DNA of 40,688 nt. It comes from Alphaproteobacteria bacterium. GTDB taxonomy: Bacteria; Pseudomonadota; Alphaproteobacteria; RF32; CAG-239. The notes beneath the pieces were generated by a model. It worked only from the letters and a program-made list of their open reading frames with translations, did not search any database and had not been told where the DNA came from. The DNA is taken from NCBI GenBank assembly GCA_017471705.1, contig JAFUSH010000032.1, positions 1 through 40,688 on the forward strand. The letters run 5' to 3'. The position numbers were made by a program, and so were the translations under genes. Below, in pieces: positions 8,690-16,176 of the stretch. How positions within the stretch are numbered: the first letter of the stretch is position 1; each line of letters opens with the position of its first letter.

Positions 8690-9373
8690 CTATTTCTCAT
8701 TCCAATCGGTTATATCATCCATATAGTTATCTGCGTTTGGCGCGGCTTTAGATATGCAAGAAACACTGCGGCTGAGCCAGAGGAAAAATTCCGTAAATTT
8801 CAGACCTGTTAATCTTTTGGGCGGAAGCATAGAAAACTTTGCCAATTTATCCAAATTAGCTTCCTGAGTTCCGATGGCGTGAATAACAGCTTTTTTGTTC
8901 TTTTGAGCATAGCGACAAATTTCGGCGGCTTCTTCCCAACCGTAGTCGGTAGGCTCTCCGTCACTGATTAAAAATATCCACGGTCTTTTGGATGTAATAC
9001 CGCAACTGTCATATAAACATTTTTGTTCCTCTATTTTTTTTAACGCTGTTTCCATTGCCTTGCCGAGAGGTGTTAAACCGCCGGCTTCCATCACCGGAGC
9101 CGTAAAATTCATAGCATCTGTCCAATCGGATTCTATTTTTACTTCATCTTTGCCGAAAGCCTTAATAATAAGCAATTGCACGCGTGAACTGGCATCAATA
9201 TCGTCTTTTAATTCTTTTTCCAAAGAAACCAAACCTGCGTTTAATTGCTTAATCGGTTCGCCGCGCATCGAACCCGAACAATCCAATACCAAAACACAAG
9301 GAGTACGCTCGTTGGCATTATCGGCAAATTCTACATATGGTATGCGCTCGGAAGTATTTTTATTGCTGTCCAT
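8690..9373 (-). CDS. VWA-domain protein, TerY-like
   Basis: A 227-residue cytoplasmic von Willebrand factor A protein. A complete MIDAS metal site is visible: D31-x-S33-x-S35 (VLDCSGSM), T101 (GGLTP) and D138 (LISDGEPTD). Size, order and partners match TerY of the tellurite/stress-associated Ter systems, where VWA, PP2C and kinase genes occur together. GGGGGA precedes the start, which lies 12 bases after the stop of the small lipoprotein gene. The role in binding or scaffolding phosphorylated partners is inference. Confidence 0.9.
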   Translation of the reverse strand: MDSNKNTSERIPYVEFADNANERTPCVLVLDCSGSMRGEPIKQLNAGLVSLEKELKDDIDASSRVQLLIIKAFGKDEVKIESDWTDAMNFTAPVMEAGGLTPLGKAMETALKKIEEQKCLYDSCGITSKRPWIFLISDGEPTDYGWEEAAEICRYAQKNKKAVIHAIGTQEANLDKLAKFSMLPPKRLTGLKFTEFFLWLSRSVSCISKAAPNADNYMDDITDWNEK

Positions 9374-9385
9374 AATCTTTCCCCC

Positions 9386-9526
9386 TTATTGATGTTGAGG
9401 ATAAGTATGAGGAAAACCGCTGTCTTCAACCGGATACGGAGCAGAGTATCTTCCGCAGGCGGCAGTTGATAATGAAAGAACACCGATAACGGCAAACAGT
9501 AGAATTATTTTGCAAATATTTGTCAT
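9386..9526 (-). CDS. Small 46-residue lipoprotein, LptM-like
   Basis: A short frame: start ATG at 9526, stop TAA at 9386-9388. The product begins with a signal sequence (MTNICKIILLFAVIGVL) and a lipobox-like TAAC at residues 21-24, followed by CGRYSAPYP, a short Pro/Tyr-rich tail and PHTYPQ. A Cys at the lipobox followed by a tiny Pro-rich tail with a Y/F-P-x-x-Y-P ending resembles alphaproteobacterial LptM/YifL-type small lipoproteins, which assist maturation of the LPS translocon in enterobacteria. AAGG lies upstream. It is the first gene of the VWA-PP2C-kinase unit by position, though it may be functionally separate. Confidence 0.7.
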   Translation of the reverse strand: MTNICKIILLFAVIGVLSLSTAACGRYSAPYPVEDSGFPHTYPQHQ

Positions 9527-9620
9527 TTGTTAACCTTTTTTTGAAGCTTGATGTTATATCTATCACTATAAAGTGAAAAAAGTTAAAGATAATTTATTTT
9601 TAGCAGAAAGTTGTTAAAGA

Positions 9621-10193
9621 ATGAATAAGATTTTAAGCACGATTTTATTTTTTGCGTTTTTTGTTTTATCGGCGAGCGTGGCTGAAGCGAAAATTAATAT
9701 TTTTCCCAAACCGCGCTATATACCGGCATTAAGTTTTTACGGCGAAAGCGGAAAAGCCTATCGTTTGACCGATTTTAAAGAAGATATGCTGATGGCGGTT
9801 GTTTGGTCAAGACGCTGCGGTCCTTGTGTAGCAGATTTAAAACATCTGAAAAAATTTGCTAAAAAGGTGGAAAAACAGGGAATTAAGGTGATTTTGATTT
9901 CACCTGAAAGCGAATGGAAAACCACCGATGAGCGCAGAATGTTTATGCAACGCGTAGGCGGTTTGGGGTTGGTCAACTATTTGGACCGCAAAGCTAATTT
10001 TCGCGACGGTATGGGATTAAGGGTCACTCCGACTGTTATTTTGGTAAATCGTAACGGCGAAGAAGTAGGGCAAATAACAGGCTCAGTTGATTGGGATGAT
10101 GAAGATGTTATCGAATATATGATTAATCTCAAAAATGAGTCGTTAAAAAAGCTTGATGAGCAAGAATCCGCCGATGAGCAAGAGCAAAAATAA
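9621..10193 (+). CDS. TlpA/ResA-like periplasmic thioredoxin
   Basis: A 190-residue protein with a signal peptide ending near A-E-A (residues 21-23), then a redoxin domain with RR-C66-G-P-C69 and the cis-Pro loop V-T136-P137. The layout fits TlpA/ResA-type thiol reductants of the periplasm, used in cytochrome or cuproprotein maturation or general reduction; no cytochrome gene is adjacent. The C-terminus is a short Glu/Gln-rich tail. Its last 51 bases overlap, on the opposite strand, the end of the DedA-family gene. Confidence 0.87.
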   Translation: MNKILSTILFFAFFVLSASVAEAKINIFPKPRYIPALSFYGESGKAYRLTDFKEDMLMAVVWSRRCGPCVADLKHLKKFAKKVEKQGIKVILISPESEWKTTDERRMFMQRVGGLGLVNYLDRKANFRDGMGLRVTPTVILVNRNGEEVGQITGSVDWDDEDVIEYMINLKNESLKKLDEQESADEQEQK

Positions 10194-10736
10194 TATAGAC
10201 AGCCATCCCAGATTTTTTTCGATAAATAATCGCATTTTTTCGCCGTAAACTTTGAGTAGCCAAGCTATGAAAAAGAAACGCAAACCTCTGGCAATTACCG
10301 AAGCAATCGTGAATACAACCAAATTAAGATGAACCACGCCGCTGGCGATGGTGATTATTTTATAAGGGAACGGAGTTATGCCGGCACCGAAAACTATCCA
10401 CGCTCCGTATTCGGAATAAAGGTTCTTAAATTCGTTGAACTTTTCCAAGTAACCGTAAAACTGGAGCAACGGTTCGGCGATGAGTGCAAAGAAAAAAAAT
10501 CCGATGACATATCCAAGATATGCTCCGATTACGCTTGCAATTGTGCAAACTCCGGCAATTTTCCACGCTCGTTCAGGTGCCGCCAGAATCATTGGAATTA
10601 ACATAATATCAGGAGGTATCGGAAAAAATGAGCTTTCAACGAAAGATATTACAAACAGCCACACTAAAGCGTGTTTGTTTGCCGATAAATTAATAACGTA
10701 ATCATAAATCTTACGTATAAACCCGTTGAAAGACAT
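10143..10736 (-). CDS. DedA/YqaA-family membrane protein (SNARE-associated/VTT fold)
   Basis: A 197-residue polytopic inner-membrane protein. The motif ESSFFPIPPD near residues 34-43 and GAGITPFPYKIITIASG near 117-133 are characteristic of the YqaA branch of the DedA superfamily, implicated in lipid carrier (undecaprenyl phosphate) translocation or membrane homeostasis. It lies 28 bases after the receiver-like gene and is the last gene of the minus-strand run. Its 3' end overlaps the TlpA-like gene tail to tail. Confidence 0.85.
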   Translation of the reverse strand: MSFNGFIRKIYDYVINLSANKHALVWLFVISFVESSFFPIPPDIMLIPMILAAPERAWKIAGVCTIASVIGAYLGYVIGFFFFALIAEPLLQFYGYLEKFNEFKNLYSEYGAWIVFGAGITPFPYKIITIASGVVHLNLVVFTIASVIARGLRFFFIAWLLKVYGEKMRLFIEKNLGWLSILFLLLLIGGFLLIKLF

Positions 10737-10764
10737 AGTATTCCCTTCCTCTTTTTAAGGAATA

Positions 10765-11397
10765 CTAATTTAAAAATTTTTCGATTTCAGTAATATCTTG
10801 CTGCCTATCCACATAAAAAATTCTGTTGTGTTGCAAATGATGACGGGCTGTCAGTAATTTGGGATTATATTCCACAAAAACCGTCTGAGGATTGTTTTTA
10901 CTCAGGTAAATTTCCGCCGCTTCCAAATTATGAACTTCAAAATAGGTATATCCGCCGATATCAAGCGAGCGGTGTAACCTGTCATATTGTGGGCGGTATT
11001 CGCTTAAAAATAGAATTTGGTGATTTTTGTGTCCAAGACAATAGCTTTCCATAATATCTTGCAATTTAGCAATTTCCAGAGGCAGGTGTATGTAGTGCGC
11101 CACTCTTGAATGAACCGAAAATTTTTGATTATGCGGTTTGGTTAAAACAATCGGAAAATTTGTGAGCCGTATTTGCTGATTAAAACTTGCTCCGGTTTCT
11201 TCGGAATATTTTTTCTCATCATCCAAGTTAAATATCATCAGATCCGGCGACAGTTCTTTTGCATATTGCAGAAATTGGTAAATATTACCGGTGGTGAATG
11301 TTTGGTATATACCTGAAGATAAAACATTTTGCAATACAGCAAGGTTTTGTTCAGTGTTATTATAAACAAATATGTGTCCGAAATCAGAAAACTGCAT
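10765..11397 (-). CDS. Tandem degenerate receiver-domain (pseudo-REC) protein
   Basis: A 210-residue soluble protein that I read as two CheY-like folds in tandem (about 7-120 and 126-210). In the first, strand 3 reads PDLMIFNL, so the usual phosphorylatable Asp is N57. The acidic pair after strand 1 is N13-N14, and the conserved Lys in the K-P turn is L105-P106. In the second, PQTVFVEY places E176 at the Asp position and no Lys-Pro is evident. Phosphotransfer is therefore unlikely; a constitutive binding role is possible. AAAGGAG precedes the start. The fold assignment is by eye and not certain. Confidence 0.6.
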   Translation of the reverse strand: MQFSDFGHIFVYNNTEQNLAVLQNVLSSGIYQTFTTGNIYQFLQYAKELSPDLMIFNLDDEKKYSEETGASFNQQIRLTNFPIVLTKPHNQKFSVHSRVAHYIHLPLEIAKLQDIMESYCLGHKNHQILFLSEYRPQYDRLHRSLDIGGYTYFEVHNLEAAEIYLSKNNPQTVFVEYNPKLLTARHHLQHNRIFYVDRQQDITEIEKFLN

Positions 11398-11444
11398 TAT
11401 ATCTCCTTTCTTTTGAAAGAAAATATAATTATTGATTCTTAAAA

Positions 11445-12293
11445 TTAAAGCTTTCCGTGTTGTAATAAGTATGCTCGGTATGTGTTTTGCAGCAGCATTG
11501 CTACCGTCATCGGTCCAACTCCGCCCGGTACAGGTGTTATAGCCGCGGCTTTGTCTTTCACATCATCAAAATCAATATCACCGCACAATTTGCCGTTTTC
11601 CCGATTAATCCCCACATCAATCAAAACGGCACCGTTTTTTATCCAATCTTTTTTTACCATATTGGCAACTCCGCAAGCGGCAACCAAAATATCTGCCTTA
11701 GAAGTCAATTCTTTTATGTTTTGGGTATGAATGTGGGTAATCGTAACGGTGCATTCCTGATTTAAAAGCAGGGTAGCAAGAGGTCGGCCGACAATCAGCG
11801 AAGCACCGATTAATACAACATTCTTACCGCTTAAGTCAGAGCAGATGGTTTTAATCATTGTCATGATGCCAAGCGGAGTGGCGGCAACAAAAAACGGTTC
11901 TTCGTTATTTTGCAGCAAACCGGTATTATACGGGTGGAAACCGTCGACGTCTTTTTGCGGAGATATGCGATTTATTATTTTGTTACTGTTCAGGTGCGCC
12001 GGCAGAGGAAGTTGCACAATTATGCCGTTGATAGTATCGTCGCTATTGCAGTTATCAATAATTTCAAGAAGTTTGTTTTCGTTTGTATCTTCTTTTAAAT
12101 GAAACAATACGGTCTGTATACCGACTCTTTCGGCGGCTTTTTGCTTGTTGCGGACGTATATGAGGCTGGCATCATCATTACCAACCAGTACTATTGCCAA
12201 TTTGGGAGCATATCCGAAGTCAGCCGTTTTATATTTTATGTCAGCTAAAATTTCTTGTGCTATTTTTTTTCCGTCAATGATTTCTGCCGTCAT
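11445..12293 (-). CDS. folD: FolD, methylene-THF dehydrogenase/cyclohydrolase
   Basis: A 282-residue bifunctional enzyme that interconverts methylene-, methenyl- and formyl-tetrahydrofolate with NADP. The catalytic Y46-x3-K50 (YVRNK), VQLPLP, the KDVDGFHP block, the nucleotide-binding GASLIVGRP and the C-terminal TPVPGGVGPMT signature are all present, and the length is typical. It begins 1 base after the DUF167 stop codon region, continuing the YggT-DUF167 unit. Confidence 0.97.
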   Translation of the reverse strand: MTAEIIDGKKIAQEILADIKYKTADFGYAPKLAIVLVGNDDASLIYVRNKQKAAERVGIQTVLFHLKEDTNENKLLEIIDNCNSDDTINGIIVQLPLPAHLNSNKIINRISPQKDVDGFHPYNTGLLQNNEEPFFVAATPLGIMTMIKTICSDLSGKNVVLIGASLIVGRPLATLLLNQECTVTITHIHTQNIKELTSKADILVAACGVANMVKKDWIKNGAVLIDVGINRENGKLCGDIDFDDVKDKAAAITPVPGGVGPMTVAMLLQNTYRAYLLQHGKL

Positions 12294-12295
12294 TA

Positions 12296-12610
12296 TTAAT
12301 CGGTCTCCGCTAATTTATCTATTATTGTGCATAAGCTCGGAATGGGTGATTCTATATAAATCTTTTTGTAATGTTCAGTTTGTCCGCTGATAACGCTTAT
12401 ATTGCTTTTTGCTATTTTTAATTTCTTTGAAAGCATTTTAATCAAGTCATCATTTGCGCGTCCCTTTTCGGGAGCCGTTTGCACATAAGCTTTCAAGTAT
12501 ATAACCCCATCCGCATCGCAAACCGTACCTTTAAACCCGCAAAACGAAGCGTTAGGCGTCAATTTTATACGCAGCAAGTAACCTGATTTATACTCTTCGC
12601 AAAAACTCAT
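12296..12610 (-). CDS. DUF167 / YggU-family protein
   Basis: A 104-residue protein of the DUF167 (YggU) family of unknown function. The family pattern is clear: LRIKLTPNAS, a short beta region, then APEKGRANDDLIKMLSKKL and a SGQTEHYKKI strand. I place the start at the ATG at 12610, one base after the YggT stop (TAGTATG), rather than at the upstream TTG at 12628, because it restores family length and suggests translational coupling. Linkage of YggT and YggU genes is widespread. Confidence 0.88.
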   Translation of the reverse strand: MSFCEEYKSGYLLRIKLTPNASFCGFKGTVCDADGVIYLKAYVQTAPEKGRANDDLIKMLSKKLKIAKSNISVISGQTEHYKKIYIESPIPSLCTIIDKLAETD

Positions 12611-12611
12611 A

Positions 12612-12929
12612 CTACATATATTGTTCAATCCAACGGCTTAAATGCGTTACGAATGAGCTTATAAAGATTATTACCACCAATAAAACATAAGGTGCCACAT
12701 CATAACCGGAAACCGGCGGAACTTTCTTTCTGATTTTTGCATATACCGGTTCGGTGACTGCTTTAAGTATTTCCATAAATTTTTCGGCATACTTGTTATG
12801 GACCGTCATTATTTTATAATGAAGCATCCAATACAAAATAATGTCTATAGCAACTACCTTGAAATATATATCAATGATTACTCCCAGAATGTCCAAAAAC
12901 GGCATTAAAATTAAACCGATAATTCCCAT
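12612..12929 (-). CDS. YggT-family membrane protein
   Basis: A 105-residue protein with two hydrophobic regions (about 5-35 and 78-95) separated by a polar segment containing TEPVYAKIRKKVPP. The P-x-Y-x-x-I-R-x-x-x-P block and following hydrophobic helix define the YggT/CCB3 family, linked to membrane integrity, osmotic tolerance and, in plastids, cytochrome b6 maturation. GGAG precedes the start. It is followed directly by DUF167. Confidence 0.9.
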   Translation of the reverse strand: MGIIGLILMPFLDILGVIIDIYFKVVAIDIILYWMLHYKIMTVHNKYAEKFMEILKAVTEPVYAKIRKKVPPVSGYDVAPYVLLVVIIFISSFVTHLSRWIEQYM

Positions 12930-12943
12930 ATTTTTTTATCTCC

Positions 12944-13840
12944 TTACTGATTATCACCGTCCATCGGCGACTGTTCTTTAGATTGTTCTAGCATAATAAA
13001 ACGCTTACTGTCAAATCTTCTTTTATCATAAGTCCCACGTAATTGCGCGATTTTTGCTTCCAAATCGTTATTTTTAGAAGGTAACACCGCATTTGAAGAA
13101 GGAATATTAATGAAGTCCGAAGTAGTTATTTGGGTAGCGGAAATTTCTTTACGCAGCTGTAATAACATCAATCTCTTCAGCCAGTTAGCGTAATTAAAAT
13201 CATCACCTAAATCTTCATCGTCTTCGTGGTCAATATCTAAGCTTTCTCGCTCACGCGGGCTGAAATTATAGTCATATCCCAGATTTTGCAGAGATTTCAA
13301 CATTTTATAAATCGGACGCGCCTGTTCAAATTCTTCTCGGCTGACTTCCACTTCGATTTCATTGCGAGTATAGTTTTCAACCAAATCTTGAAATTCTCTG
13401 AGACGAATAATATTAAGCTTTAATTCGTGAAGAGTTTCCGAATTAAATTCTCCGCAGGCTTGTCTAAGCGCATAAGCCGTGAACAAATCAAATTCGTTGC
13501 GGGCGGCATCTTCAAGAAAAGTTCGGCGCTCTGCAGCATCTTCCGTAGTTATGTAACCGTCATTCATATGCTTAATGATATCGGCGACTTTTTCAATCGT
13601 ACGCTCAAAAGTTTCTTGCGGAGAGCCTGATATACAAAGACCTATAAGCGCGCGGGCAATTAAATCCATCATTTGCTTTTTGTTGTAAGAGGTATCCTCA
13701 AATTCAACGGTATAATCGTCGGGAGCTAAAATAACTTCGCGTAAAATGGTGCGTGCGTTCTCTCGGTCAACCTGCGGAAAACTGTTACCCACGGCATCGT
13801 ACAGAGTGCTGAAATATGTGCAGTTTTCGTAACGCCCCAT
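12944..13840 (-). CDS. Unrecognised acidic 298-residue protein coupled to a TerB-like gene
   Basis: I do not recognise this family. The 298-residue product has no signal peptide or membrane segment. It is mainly helical, with a strongly acidic stretch at 202-214 (DIDHEDDEDLGDD) and a charged, probably disordered C-terminus from about 240. Its ATG overlaps the stop of the TerB-like gene by one base (TAATG), with GAGG upstream, so the two proteins are likely made in fixed ratio and may act together. It could be a lineage-specific protein. Confidence 0.75.
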   Translation of the reverse strand: MGRYENCTYFSTLYDAVGNSFPQVDRENARTILREVILAPDDYTVEFEDTSYNKKQMMDLIARALIGLCISGSPQETFERTIEKVADIIKHMNDGYITTEDAAERRTFLEDAARNEFDLFTAYALRQACGEFNSETLHELKLNIIRLREFQDLVENYTRNEIEVEVSREEFEQARPIYKMLKSLQNLGYDYNFSPRERESLDIDHEDDEDLGDDFNYANWLKRLMLLQLRKEISATQITTSDFINIPSSNAVLPSKNNDLEAKIAQLRGTYDKRRFDSKRFIMLEQSKEQSPMDGDNQ

Positions 13841-14277
13841 TATTTTTCCTCAAAAATATATTTAGCCTGTTCAAGCCATATAATACGGTCTATAATCCAA
13901 TTGCTGATTTGCTCTATTTTCTCCATTTCAATCCCGAGAGCAATTCCCACTTTTCCGATAAACAGAGTTTCTTCGTCCGAAAGCAAATTGTCGACGTGTG
14001 ACAACATACACATTTCTTTAATAAGTTCCAGTGCCAAGTGACGATTTTTTATGATTTTTACTTCTTGCAACAGCTCATCTTCATTGTTCTCAATAAACAA
14101 ATCATCTATATTTTTAACACCGTGAATTTCGGCAGCTTCTTTTATGAATTTCACTTCCGCTTCATCGGTATGACCGTCAGAAGCGGAGAGGTGAACCAGA
14201 ATTTTAAAGAAAATGTTTTTTTCTTCTGAAGTTGCCTTGCCCAAATATGACGGCACTATATTGTTTATATCGGACAT
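13840..14277 (-). CDS. TerB-like (tellurite-resistance TerB family) protein
   Basis: A 145-residue all-helical cytoplasmic protein. The paired acidic motifs SASDGHTDEAE (30-40) and LSHVDNLLSDEE (92-103) are the duplicated metal-binding signature of the TerB/DjlA-N family. AAGGAG lies upstream and a promoter candidate is at 14308-14336, so this is the likely first gene of the run down to the DedA gene. TerB proteins are membrane-proximal, metal-linked stress components. No TerC, TerD or TerE is nearby, so a tellurite phenotype cannot be inferred. Confidence 0.8.
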   Translation of the reverse strand: MSDINNIVPSYLGKATSEEKNIFFKILVHLSASDGHTDEAEVKFIKEAAEIHGVKNIDDLFIENNEDELLQEVKIIKNRHLALELIKEMCMLSHVDNLLSDEETLFIGKVGIALGIEMEKIEQISNWIIDRIIWLEQAKYIFEEK

Positions 14278-14307
14278 AATGTTTCTCCTTGTTAAAACTT
14301 AAGGTTC

Positions 14308-14336
14308 ATACTATATAATATCTATCTATTTTGCAA
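14308..14336 (-). promoter_or_regulatory. Candidate promoter of the TerB-to-DedA run
   Basis: On the minus strand TTGCAA (14331-14336) is followed, after 17 bases, by TAGTAT (14308-14313). It lies 31 bases upstream of the TerB-like start, with the AAGGAG ribosome site between. The -10 box is a weak match, so this is tentative. Confidence 0.33.
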
Positions 14337-14367
14337 TACAAAAAAAATAAGATTAAATATGAAATAT

Positions 14368-15000
14368 TTATTTTTTATCTTTGCTGTTGCAATAGTCATA
14401 AATAGGGCATTTATCACATAACGGACGTTGAGCTTTGCAAATATAGCGTCCGAACAATACCAGCCAGTGATTAGTGTTGACAATCATATTATCGGGGAGA
14501 ACTTTTACCAAATCTTGTTCAATTTCCAAAGGCGTTTTTCCGCGGCTGAAATCCAAGCGGCGGGCAATTCTCATAACGTGCGTATCAACGGCTAAAGTCG
14601 GTTGATGACACCATACGTTCATAACCACATTTGCGGTTTTGTGTCCCACCCCCGGTAAGGTAGTTAAAATATCGCGGTCAATCGGAACTTCGCCGCCAAA
14701 ATTTTCAACCAATTGCCGGCTTAAGGCAATAATGTTTTTGGCTTTGGTATTGAAAAGCCCGATGGTCTTTATATATTTTTTTAAGTTTTCCTCACCTAAA
14801 TCCAGCATTTTTTGCGCATTGTCGGCAATTTTGAAGAGTTCGGAAGTAGCTTTATTAACCCCTTTATCGGTGCTTTGCGCGGAAAGAACCACTGCAACCA
14901 ACAATGTGTACGGATTATGAAAATTAAGCTCGCTTTGCGGATGCGGATTTTGCCGAGCGAAAATATTCATAATTTCCAAAATTTCTGATTTTTTACGCAT
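14368..15000 (-). CDS. nth: Endonuclease III (DNA glycosylase/AP lyase)
   Basis: A 210-residue base-excision repair enzyme removing oxidised pyrimidines. The helix-hairpin-helix LPGVGHKTANVV holds the catalytic Lys K121, and VDTHVMRIARRL holds the catalytic Asp D139. The C-terminal [4Fe-4S] loop is intact: C188-x6-C195-x2-C198-x5-C204. Its ATG overlaps the tsaD stop codon (TGATG), so the two are co-translated. Confidence 0.97.
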   Translation of the reverse strand: MRKKSEILEIMNIFARQNPHPQSELNFHNPYTLLVAVVLSAQSTDKGVNKATSELFKIADNAQKMLDLGEENLKKYIKTIGLFNTKAKNIIALSRQLVENFGGEVPIDRDILTTLPGVGHKTANVVMNVWCHQPTLAVDTHVMRIARRLDFSRGKTPLEIEQDLVKVLPDNMIVNTNHWLVLFGRYICKAQRPLCDKCPIYDYCNSKDKK

Positions 15001-16076
15001 CAGGCTTTAACTCCTCCGGCTCCCGGAGCTTTAGGCGCGTCTTCATCAAGCGGCCAACGAGGTCTCGGTTTGAAATCAAGCGGACTTGTGTATCCCAATC
15101 TGAAACGTTCCAATCCTGCCCAAGCCACCATAACGCCGTTGTCGGTGCAAAAACGAATCGGCGGAGCGGCAAATTCCAAATCATTATCATCAGCTAAATT
15201 TTTCAGGGCACTTCTTAAATAAGTATTTGAGGCAACGCCGCCGGAAACAACCAAATGCTGACCGTCAGGATATTTTTGCTTAAAATATTTAATGGCTTTT
15301 TCCAGCTTGCGAAGCAAACAATCGGTAGCTGTCATCTGAAAACAGGCACAAATATCGGCAACATCTTGTTTAGGTAAAATGGCGTGCTCGACGATGCCGT
15401 CGGGAGAATAAGATTCTATAATTTTACGCACGGCGGTTTTCAAGCCGGAGAAAGAAAGATTACAGTCCCCCGAACCGATTAACGGCCGCGGTAAAGAAAA
15501 GCGAGCATCATCTCCGACGGCGGCTAATTTTTCTATCATCGGTCCGCCCGGATAGCCTAATCCGAGCATTTTTGCCACTTTATCAAATGCTTCGCCGGCA
15601 GCATCATCAATGGTAGTTCCCAAGCGTTCATAGTCTCCTACATTTCTGACTACTAAAATTTGGCAATGCCCGCCGGAAACCAGCAAAAGCAGATAAGGAA
15701 ACTCAATATCGTGAGCAATACGGGCGCAAAGAGCGTGACCTTCCAGATGATTTACGGCAATAAAAGGTTTGTTCTGCGCCAAAGCTAATGCCTTGGCGGT
15801 CATAACCCCGACTACAACTCCGCCGATTAATCCCGGACCGGCGGAAGCGGCAATGGCATCGACATCTTTAAGCTCAATATGAGCGCGTTGCAGACAGGCG
15901 GAAACAATTTCATCAACGTGTTCCAAGTGTGCTCTTGCCGCAATTTCCGGCACAACTCCGCCGTATTGTTTATGCTCTTCCTGTGATTGCAGAGCTTCGC
16001 CCATAATTTCTTTCATATCGGTAACGACTGCGGCTCCGGTATCATCACAACTGCTCTCTATTCCCAAAACAATCAT
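15000..16076 (-). CDS. tsaD: TsaD, tRNA N6-threonylcarbamoyltransferase catalytic subunit
   Basis: A 358-residue ASKHA-fold protein that, with TsaB and TsaE, transfers threonylcarbamoyl to A37 of ANN-decoding tRNAs. Visible motifs are GIESSCDDTGAAVV at the N-terminus, the metal-binding NHLEGH, the phosphate loop LLLVSGGH, GYPGGPMIE and VVSGGVASN. I start at the ATG at 16076; the TTG one codon earlier is unlikely. GGGAA lies upstream. The neighbour on the other strand is the mic60-like gene, an arrangement known from Alphaproteobacteria. The C-terminus carries a short Pro/Gly/Ala-rich tail. Confidence 0.97.
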   Translation of the reverse strand: MIVLGIESSCDDTGAAVVTDMKEIMGEALQSQEEHKQYGGVVPEIAARAHLEHVDEIVSACLQRAHIELKDVDAIAASAGPGLIGGVVVGVMTAKALALAQNKPFIAVNHLEGHALCARIAHDIEFPYLLLLVSGGHCQILVVRNVGDYERLGTTIDDAAGEAFDKVAKMLGLGYPGGPMIEKLAAVGDDARFSLPRPLIGSGDCNLSFSGLKTAVRKIIESYSPDGIVEHAILPKQDVADICACFQMTATDCLLRKLEKAIKYFKQKYPDGQHLVVSGGVASNTYLRSALKNLADDNDLEFAAPPIRFCTDNGVMVAWAGLERFRLGYTSPLDFKPRPRWPLDEDAPKAPGAGGVKA

Positions 16077-16102
16077 CAATTTTCCCGAAATATTTTTTAT
16101 TC

Positions 16103-16130
16103 GTTGTTTTTAATCATTTTTTGATATAAA
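16103..16130 (+). promoter_or_regulatory. Weak promoter candidate for the mic60-like gene
   Basis: GTTGTT (16103-16108) and TATAAA (16125-16130) are 16 bases apart in the AT-rich gap between tsaD and the mic60-like gene. Transcription from here would start near 16137, leaving a leader only if translation starts at 16177 rather than 16141. Tentative. Confidence 0.28.
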
Positions 16131-16176
16131 TATATGAATTATGTTAGCGTCAATTGTCAAGAAAAAGGATAAAAAA

